From Ruminococcus sp. (GTDB taxonomy: Bacteria > Bacillota > Clostridia > Oscillospirales > Ruminococcaceae), in the NCBI GenBank assembly GCA_017649325.1, contig JAGCHA010000031.1:1-46176 (forward strand): a stretch of DNA of 46,176 bases, given 5' to 3'. Of this stretch, positions 41,290-46,176 are shown in pieces. Numbering within the stretch: the stretch's first letter is position 1; each line of letters starts with the position of its first letter. The position numbers and the translations under genes were made by a program. The notes beneath the pieces were generated by a model. That model saw nothing but the letters and a program-made list of their open reading frames with translations. It ran no database searches and was not told the DNA's origin.

Positions 41290-41619
41290 TTACGCTCCTT
41301 GTACTTCCGCAGGGAGCTCTGCACGTGTGTACAGTTTGGCAGCCTCGTCTCCGAGTAGCTCTGCGAATGCGGACTTCTCCGCTATAAGGCGCAACTTCTT
41401 GGCACGCGTGAGCTTCTTCACCGCGTATTCGAGCTTGGAAGCTGTGCTCCTGTCCCCACAGCTCCATAACGCCTCAACGGCTGCGGGTGGGTGCGAGTGC
41501 GTGAACTTTGCCCCGTTCGGAGCCTCGCCCGCATGCTCGCGAAAACGCCGCACGGGGTCGGTAGTTATGCCCGTGTACAGCGAATCGTCGGTGCAGCGGA
41601 TGATATAGACGAAGTACAT
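41290..41619 (-). CDS. GIY-YIG domain protein (UPF0213/YazA-like)
   Basis: The 109-residue protein shows the GIY-YIG core: YFVYIIRC (GIY strand), SLYTGIT (YIG strand), the conserved Arg in DPVRRFREH, and a KLEYAVKKLTR helix with the metal-binding Glu. UPF0213 members are small stand-alone nuclease-fold proteins, with DNA activity shown in a few. The C-terminus is about 20 residues longer than many homologues. Its ATG shares a base with the tex stop (TAATG), a coupling arrangement. Confidence 0.88.
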   Translation of the reverse strand: MYFVYIIRCTDDSLYTGITTDPVRRFREHAGEAPNGAKFTHSHPPAAVEALWSCGDRSTASKLEYAVKKLTRAKKLRLIAEKSAFAELLGDEAAKLYTRAELPAEVQGA

Positions 41620-43895
41620 TACTTCTGCTTTATACGGAATGCGCTGTTGTGTATCCTGTTTGCGTCGAAGCCCTTATTCTCACGCTTTTCGCGCTTGGGA
41701 CGCGGCTTCCTGTCGCCCTGCTTCTTCTTCTCAGCCTCATCGTTGAGCCTCATTGTGAGGGAGATACGGTTGCGCTTGAGGTCGACGTCGAGCACGCGCA
41801 CCTTCACGACCTCGCCGACCTTTACAGCTTCGAGCGGGTGCTTGATGAACTTGCTGCACATCTGCGAGATGTGAACGAGACCGTCTTCGTGAACGCCGAT
41901 GTCCACGAACGCGCCGAAGTCGATGATATTGCGGACAGTTCCCACGAGCTCCATACCGGGCTTGAGGTCTTTGATGTCCATAACATCGCCGCTTCTGAGG
42001 AGCGGAGGCGGGAGCTCGTCACGCAGGTCACGACCGGGCTTCTTGAGCTCGGATATGATGTCGGTCAGCGTAGGTACACCGATTCCGAGCTTTTCGCTTA
42101 TCTTATCTATGCCCTCTCTCTCCGCCTTCTCGGAGATTCCGGTAGCACCGCCGTTTGATACGTCAGCGAGCGTGAATCCGCACTCGCTGAGCAGCGACGA
42201 AGCCGCAGCGTAGCTCTCGGGATGGACTGATGTATTGTCGAGCGGGTTCTTGCCGTCGCGCACTCTGAGGAAGCCCGCACACTGCTCGAATGCCTTCTTA
42301 CCGAGTTTCGGGACTTTGAGGAGTTCCTTGCGGTCGGTGAATCTGCCGTTTTCCTCGCGGTAGGTGACGATGTTCTTTGCCACAGAAGCGTTGATACCGG
42401 ATATGTACGAAAGAAGAGAGTGTGAAGCTGTATTGAGGTCAACTCCGACGGAGTTAACGCAGTCCTCGACAACACCCGAAAGAGCCTCGCTCATACGAGC
42501 CTGCGGCATATCGTGCTGATACTGACCGACGCCGATAGCCTTGGGGTCTATCTTTACGAGTTCTGCGAGGGGATCTTGCAGACGTCGTGCTATCGAGATG
42601 GCGCCTCTTATGGATACGTCGAACTCGGGGAATTCCTCAGCCGCGACCTTTGAAGCGGAGTATACGGAAGCACCCGCCTCACTGACTACCATGTAGCTTA
42701 CGCCCGAAGTTTCTTTCAAAATATCGGCAACAAAGCTCTCGGTCTCGCGTGAAGCGGTACCGTTGCCGATAGAGATAACATTAACGTTGTACTTGTCGAT
42801 GAAGCGCTTGACTATCTTCTTTGCCTCGTCAACTCTCGCCTGTGAAGCGGACTCTCTTACGGGGTAGATGATAGCGTGGTCGAGCACTTTGCCCGTAGCG
42901 TCTATGACTGCGGTCTTGCAGCCGTGCGCGTAGCCCGGGTCAAGTCCGAGGATAACGCTTTCCTTCATAGGCGGCTGCATGAGCATCTGTCTGAGGTTGG
43001 AGGCGAACACCTTTATTGACTCCTCGGCAGCTGTAGCCGTCATATCCGAGCGTATCTCACGCTCTATCGATGGGAATATCAGGCGCTTGTAGCTGTCTGC
43101 TGCTGCCTCGCGGACTATCTCCCCGCAAGCGTTGTTAGCCTTGATGTACTTACCGAAGATAACGTCTGTCGCGAGTGACTCGTCGAGGGTCACGCTGACC
43201 TTGAGCTTGCCCTCTTTCTCGCCTCTGTCGAGTGCGAGAACGCGGTGATTAGCCACCTTCGGCACGGGCTCGCTGTAGTCGTAGTAATTCATATATACGG
43301 TCTCCTCCTCGGGGTCAGCCGCCTTGGAAACCATTTCGCCCTTCTCGCCTGCAAGGGCACGGAGCTTCTTTCTGATGTCAGCGTCGTCGGAGATATCCTC
43401 CGCGATAATGTCCATTGCGCCCTGAATCGCAGCCTGAGCGTCCGCGACCTCCTTCTCCTCGCTGATGAAGTTCTCGGCTTCCTTCTGCGGGTCGGTGGAG
43501 TTTTCCTGCGCGAGTATGAGCTCTGCGAGAGGCTCGAGCCCCTTCTCGCGGGCAATGCTCGCCCGGGTCCTTCTCTTGGGCTTGAACGGGCGATATATAT
43601 CCTCGACCTCGACGAGCGTCATAGCTGCGCTGATAGCAGCCTCTATCTCGGGAGTCATCTTCTCCTGCTCTGTGATGGAGTTAGCTACCTCCTCCTTGCG
43701 CTTTTCGAGGTTTCTGAGGTACATGAGCCTGTCGTACAGCTCACGCAGTATCTGGTCGTCGAGCGAACCTGTGAGTTCCTTACGGTAACGTGCGATAAAG
43801 GGGATAGTCTTGTCGTCGTCGATGAGAGCGACGGTGTTGTCGACCTGTTCCTGTCTGAGCGAGAATTCCTTTGCGAGTGTCTTGTTAATGTCCAT
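41619..43895 (-). CDS. tex: Tex-family RNA-binding transcription accessory protein
   Basis: Tex is a conserved nucleic-acid-binding protein with an N-terminal helical region, a YqgF/RuvC-like domain (ILGLDPGYAHGCKTA near residue 315), a helix-hairpin-helix section (about 490-560) and a C-terminal S1 RNA-binding domain (about 650-720: GMELVGTVRNIIDFGAFVD). At 758 residues it is full length, and ends in a Lys/Arg-rich tail. AAGGA is 9 bases before the ATG. It lies 6 bases downstream of the alpha/beta hydrolase. Confidence 0.95.
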   Translation of the reverse strand: MDINKTLAKEFSLRQEQVDNTVALIDDDKTIPFIARYRKELTGSLDDQILRELYDRLMYLRNLEKRKEEVANSITEQEKMTPEIEAAISAAMTLVEVEDIYRPFKPKRRTRASIAREKGLEPLAELILAQENSTDPQKEAENFISEEKEVADAQAAIQGAMDIIAEDISDDADIRKKLRALAGEKGEMVSKAADPEEETVYMNYYDYSEPVPKVANHRVLALDRGEKEGKLKVSVTLDESLATDVIFGKYIKANNACGEIVREAAADSYKRLIFPSIEREIRSDMTATAAEESIKVFASNLRQMLMQPPMKESVILGLDPGYAHGCKTAVIDATGKVLDHAIIYPVRESASQARVDEAKKIVKRFIDKYNVNVISIGNGTASRETESFVADILKETSGVSYMVVSEAGASVYSASKVAAEEFPEFDVSIRGAISIARRLQDPLAELVKIDPKAIGVGQYQHDMPQARMSEALSGVVEDCVNSVGVDLNTASHSLLSYISGINASVAKNIVTYREENGRFTDRKELLKVPKLGKKAFEQCAGFLRVRDGKNPLDNTSVHPESYAAASSLLSECGFTLADVSNGGATGISEKAEREGIDKISEKLGIGVPTLTDIISELKKPGRDLRDELPPPLLRSGDVMDIKDLKPGMELVGTVRNIIDFGAFVDIGVHEDGLVHISQMCSKFIKHPLEAVKVGEVVKVRVLDVDLKRNRISLTMRLNDEAEKKKQGDRKPRPKREKRENKGFDANRIHNSAFRIKQK

Positions 43896-43901
43896 TGTGA
43901 T

Positions 43902-45044
43902 TTATCCTTTCTGTTCTGCGTCCTTTGCTTCTTCGGCGGCTCTGACCGATTCGAGGATCTCGAACACGTCAGCCTCCGATGTATGAACAGGCTCGGGAGC
44001 CTTTTCATGTGGTTTATCCTCCTCCACCGGAGTGAATGTCTCGGGCACGCCGAGCAGCTCTACTGCCTCTTCTTCAGGAGCAGCGGGCATTTCCACGTCA
44101 GCTTTGAAGTCGCCTATCCTGTCAAGCCAAGAATACAGCGTCTTTGCGATGTCCTTGAAGACGTTGATGCTGTTTTTTTCATGCAGCAATTCATGGCGCA
44201 TACCGTCGAAGAGCCTGAACGAAACGCTCTCGTAGCCGACCTTATCCAGCAGGTTCACCGATTTCATGAACTTTCGCTCCGAGAGCATACAGGGGTCGTC
44301 GCGTCCTGAGAGACAGCGTATCGGAAGATTCGGGTTTGTGACGTTCCAGCCGTTTTTATCGTATGCCTCGCGCATGATGTGCAGTATGCCCTGATAGCCG
44401 TTGAGCGTGTAGCGGAAGTTGCAGAGTGGGTCAGCAGCGAACTCCTCCACCGCCTCCCTGCGGCTGTTCAGCCACGAGAACTTAGCAGAGCCGAACTGCT
44501 TGCCGAAGGTCTCCTCGCGCACGTCGTAGACGAGGTCGCTTATGTACCGAGAGCCGCGCTTCTGTGCGGTCTCTGCGGAGATATTGCGGATATAGCGTGT
44601 GAAACGGCTGTAGCTCGGACTGCTGAGCAATACCATGCCGTTGAGGTCATCGTCGTGTTCTTTCAGCATACATCTCAGCGCGAGCGCGCCGATATCGTCG
44701 CCTATCATAAAGTACGGGCAGTTCGGGTAAGCCGAGCGCACCGACTTTTTCAGTTGTACAATGTCGCTTATGAAGCCTTCACCGCCGTTTCTGTACATAA
44801 ATCCGAGGTCTTCGGGAGCGGCGATGCTCCGTCCGTGACCGCGGTTATCGTGGATAACGGTGAGGAAGCCCTCTGCGGCGAGATAGTCCATAAATTCAAA
44901 ATAGCGTTCCTTGTGCTCGTTCATACCGTGGACGAGCTGTACGATGCCATTGATGTTTCCTTCGGGTTTTGCGATGAATGCGGAGACGGTCAAGCCGTCA
45001 AATTCGGATGTGAATTCAAATTGTCTGGTCGCGGCATTCAGCAT
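43902..45044 (-). CDS. Alpha/beta hydrolase (monoacylglycerol-lipase-like) with Asp at the nucleophile position
   Basis: The 380-residue protein has the Hydrolase_4 fold: VQLVHGMNEHKERY oxyanion region, DNRGHGRS, then the nucleophile elbow. Where lipases have GHSxG, it reads G115-D116-D117-I118-G119, so the Ser is replaced by Asp 117. A catalytic acid candidate lies in SGRDDP and a His in GMRHELL. Haloalkane dehalogenases and epoxide hydrolases use an Asp nucleophile, but overall similarity is to lysophospholipases. An acidic tail of about 70 residues follows the domain. The start is Met 45044, since AGGAGG is 7 bases before it and only 1 base before the earlier Met. It is first in the tex operon. 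Confidence 0.82.
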   Translation of the reverse strand: MLNAATRQFEFTSEFDGLTVSAFIAKPEGNINGIVQLVHGMNEHKERYFEFMDYLAAEGFLTVIHDNRGHGRSIAAPEDLGFMYRNGGEGFISDIVQLKKSVRSAYPNCPYFMIGDDIGALALRCMLKEHDDDLNGMVLLSSPSYSRFTRYIRNISAETAQKRGSRYISDLVYDVREETFGKQFGSAKFSWLNSRREAVEEFAADPLCNFRYTLNGYQGILHIMREAYDKNGWNVTNPNLPIRCLSGRDDPCMLSERKFMKSVNLLDKVGYESVSFRLFDGMRHELLHEKNSINVFKDIAKTLYSWLDRIGDFKADVEMPAAPEEEAVELLGVPETFTPVEEDKPHEKAPEPVHTSEADVFEILESVRAAEEAKDAEQKG

Positions 45045-45080
45045 ATGCATACCTCCTGTTATGGGGATAATAACATATTT

Positions 45081-45109
45081 ATTGTATCACATTTGCACAG
45101 AAAAATCAA
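45081..45109 (-). promoter_or_regulatory. Sigma-A promoter of the tex operon
   Basis: On the minus strand TTGATT (45104-45109), a 17-base spacer and TACAAT (45081-45086) with an extended TG lie 36 bases before the hydrolase start. Confidence 0.82.
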
Positions 45110-45150
45110 TAGCTGAGTCATATAAATTTGTATAGGTGTATATTATCAGC

Positions 45151-45762
45151 CTATTTTCCGCTTACATAACGTGTTATCCCGTTGAATAGCGTGAGTGCGA
45201 CCTTCTCCTGATATTCCTCGGTGTTCAGCAGTGCAGCCTCCTCGGGATTGGAGAGAAAGCCGCACTCCGCCATTACGGTCGGATTCTCGCTGTAGTAGCA
45301 CAGGAATAGCTCCTTGCCGCATAGCTTTATCTCACGTTTGTTGTCATGCTGAAGGTATTCCGCAAAGCTTGATTGCAGGCTCCGTGCGAGCTGTTCGCTG
45401 CGACTGTCGGTACTTGAGTAGAACATCTGCGCACCGCTGTATTTCGGGTCGGTGAACTGATTCTGATGTATGGAAACGCATATGGCGTTGGTGTACTTGT
45501 TGAACAGCGCGAGGCGGTTGTCCATATCCGAGCTCTTCTGATTCGCGAGTCCTTCTATACCGCTGTCGTGTATCGAGATATCCTCGTCGCGTGTCACATC
45601 GACCTCATAGCCTGCTATCAGCAGTAAATCACGCAGCCTTTGCAGTATGCTGAGGTTTATGCCTTTTTCAGGTACGCCCTCCGCGGAGACGCAGCCGCCG
45701 TCGAAGCCGCCATGTGGTGAATCAACTAAAACTAAGTCGGATTTTTGGCTTAAAATAGCCAT
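45151..45762 (-). CDS. cwlD: CwlD-like N-acetylmuramoyl-L-alanine amidase, N-terminal anchor missing
   Basis: CwlD removes stem peptides during muramic-delta-lactam formation in spore cortex. The protein (203 residues from Met 45762) has the Amidase_3 zinc set: H17 in SPHGGFDGG, the Glu in PEKGINL, the His in SIHQNQF and the catalytic Glu in MAECGFLSNPEEA. The TRDEDIS, SGAQMFY and YQEKVALTLFNGITRY segments follow the Bacillus CwlD pattern. CwlD normally has about 40 more N-terminal residues with a membrane segment; none exists here. The first codons are AT-rich with three TTA leucines, then composition changes near the HGG codons. The promoter at 45773-45801 leaves almost no leader and no ribosome site. 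See the findings for a possible element insertion. Confidence 0.8.
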   Translation of the reverse strand: MAILSQKSDLVLVDSPHGGFDGGCVSAEGVPEKGINLSILQRLRDLLLIAGYEVDVTRDEDISIHDSGIEGLANQKSSDMDNRLALFNKYTNAICVSIHQNQFTDPKYSGAQMFYSSTDSRSEQLARSLQSSFAEYLQHDNKREIKLCGKELFLCYYSENPTVMAECGFLSNPEEAALLNTEEYQEKVALTLFNGITRYVSGK

Positions 45763-45772
45763 TTCCAAGTGC

Positions 45773-45801
45773 ATTATACCACGTATCTTTTGATTTGTCA
45801 A
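45773..45801 (-). promoter_or_regulatory. Perfect consensus promoter before the cwlD-like gene
   Basis: On the minus strand TTGACA (45796-45801), a 17-base spacer and TATAAT (45773-45778) match the sigma-A consensus at all twelve positions. Transcription should start near 45766, about 4 bases before the first usable ATG (45762). The -35 directly follows the recombinase terminator T-run. Confidence 0.85.
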
Positions 45802-45802
45802 G

Positions 45803-45829
45803 AAAAAAGTACGCCCATCAGGGCGTACT
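45803..45829 (-). terminator. Terminator of the serine recombinase gene
   Basis: A 9-base perfect stem (45808-45816 with 45821-45829) with a 4-base loop is followed on the minus strand by six T residues. It begins within the stop codon of the recombinase. Confidence 0.9.
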
Positions 45830-46176
45830 CATATTTTCCAGTGTATATGTATATCGCGTTCACCGTTTTCGTCAGGCATACCGACCTCCACAAGATCTAT
45901 GAACTCGTCGGCAATTGCGCGGTCGAGGGTGTCGAAATGAGTGTACTTCTCGATGACAGCTCGCTGTTCCTCGGTGTTTCTGATACGTTCCTTGCAAGTG
46001 GATATCTGTTCATTGATATCGTCAATGCGAACTGACAATTCCTGCTCCTCATCGGCGAGGTTTTGACGAAACAATGCGTAGTCCTCATCGGAGATCAGAC
46101 CGTCGAGCTGGTCCTTGTACATTGCTAATATCCGCTTCTCAGCTAAGATGTGCCGCTCTTTGAGTTTTACAAGTGC
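45829..46176 (-). CDS. Large serine recombinase, C-terminal part (partial)
   Basis: The frame is open from the right edge to a TGA at 45829, giving 115 visible residues. They form a long coiled coil (ALVKLKERHILAEK onward, with KDQLDGLISDEDYALF), then FDTLDRAIADEFIDLVEV and a final DIHIHWKI. This is the typical C-terminus of TndX/TnpX-type large serine recombinases, with the coiled coil and the DUF4368-like end. The catalytic Ser domain and zinc ribbon lie outside the window. Such enzymes integrate and excise prophages or transposons at specific sites, and their genes often lie at one end of the element. Confidence 0.83.
   Translation of the reverse strand, partial: ALVKLKERHILAEKRILAMYKDQLDGLISDEDYALFRQNLADEEQELSVRIDDINEQISTCKERIRNTEEQRAVIEKYTHFDTLDRAIADEFIDLVEVGMPDENGERDIHIHWKI

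Noticed and set aside
43245..44309. Plus-strand open frame across tex and the alpha/beta hydrolase
   Set aside because: It spans two well-supported genes on the other strand and shows no family motif.

Overview
The window reads as chromosomal DNA of a Gram-positive, cellulosome-forming anaerobe of the Ruminococcus/Oscillospiraceae type. Three things point there: secreted glycoside hydrolases ending in dockerin modules (GH95 and GH97), endospore-morphogenesis genes (spoIVA, a sipL-like gene and a cwlD-like amidase), and clostridial promoters of the TTGnnn-N17-TATAAT kind with strong AGGAGG ribosome sites. Coding DNA is fairly GC-rich and the intergenic gaps are AT-rich. No rRNA, tRNA or CRISPR array was recognised.

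Layout. 1-6.3 kb: the start of a small membrane protein, then a minus-strand operon alr - SecD-head-like lipoprotein - TatD-linked radical SAM protein. Diverging from alr is a SLOG-family protein, followed by a plus-strand operon of a degenerate LCP protein, tatD and a PP2C phosphatase. 6.4-9.4 kb: sipL-spoIVA, the basement layer of the spore coat. 9.6-19.3 kb: a polysaccharide block with a membrane-anchored GH9 on the plus strand and a GH97-GH95 pair with dockerins on the minus strand, consistent with attack on plant cell-wall glycans. 19.5-23 kb: PHP phosphatase, Lrp regulator, aminotransferase and ispE. 23.2-27.3 kb: an ACT protein with its UPF0210 partner, a YoaK-like membrane protein, a GNAT protein and a sugar-kinase-like protein. 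27.4-29.8 kb: a two-component system. 30-31.8 kb: an ECF sigma factor with its membrane partner and a 39-residue peptide. 32-37 kb: a MoxR-DUF58-transglutaminase operon. 37.1-40.4 kb: a PflA-like radical SAM protein, a cytoplasmic GH13 enzyme fused to DUF1653, and an HD hydrolase. 40.5-45 kb: an alpha/beta-hydrolase - tex - GIY-YIG - GNAT operon. 45.1-46.2 kb: a cwlD-like amidase lacking its membrane anchor, next to the 3' end of a large serine recombinase gene that runs off the right edge.

The most interesting place is the right end. The amidase matches the CwlD family from its first zinc ligand onward. Its usual N-terminal membrane segment is missing, and its first codons are AT-rich. Its promoter is a perfect consensus placed so that the mRNA would be almost leaderless, and a recombinase terminator abuts that promoter. 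This arrangement fits a mobile element inserted into the 5' part of a sporulation gene, as in skin-type elements, but the other end lies outside the window.

Other notable points are an alpha/beta hydrolase whose nucleophile position is Asp rather than Ser, an LCP-fold protein lacking the usual catalytic residues, a free-standing SecD head domain as a lipoprotein, and a family of GTAGGG-type palindromic repeats confined to three gaps between 23.5 and 32.1 kb.
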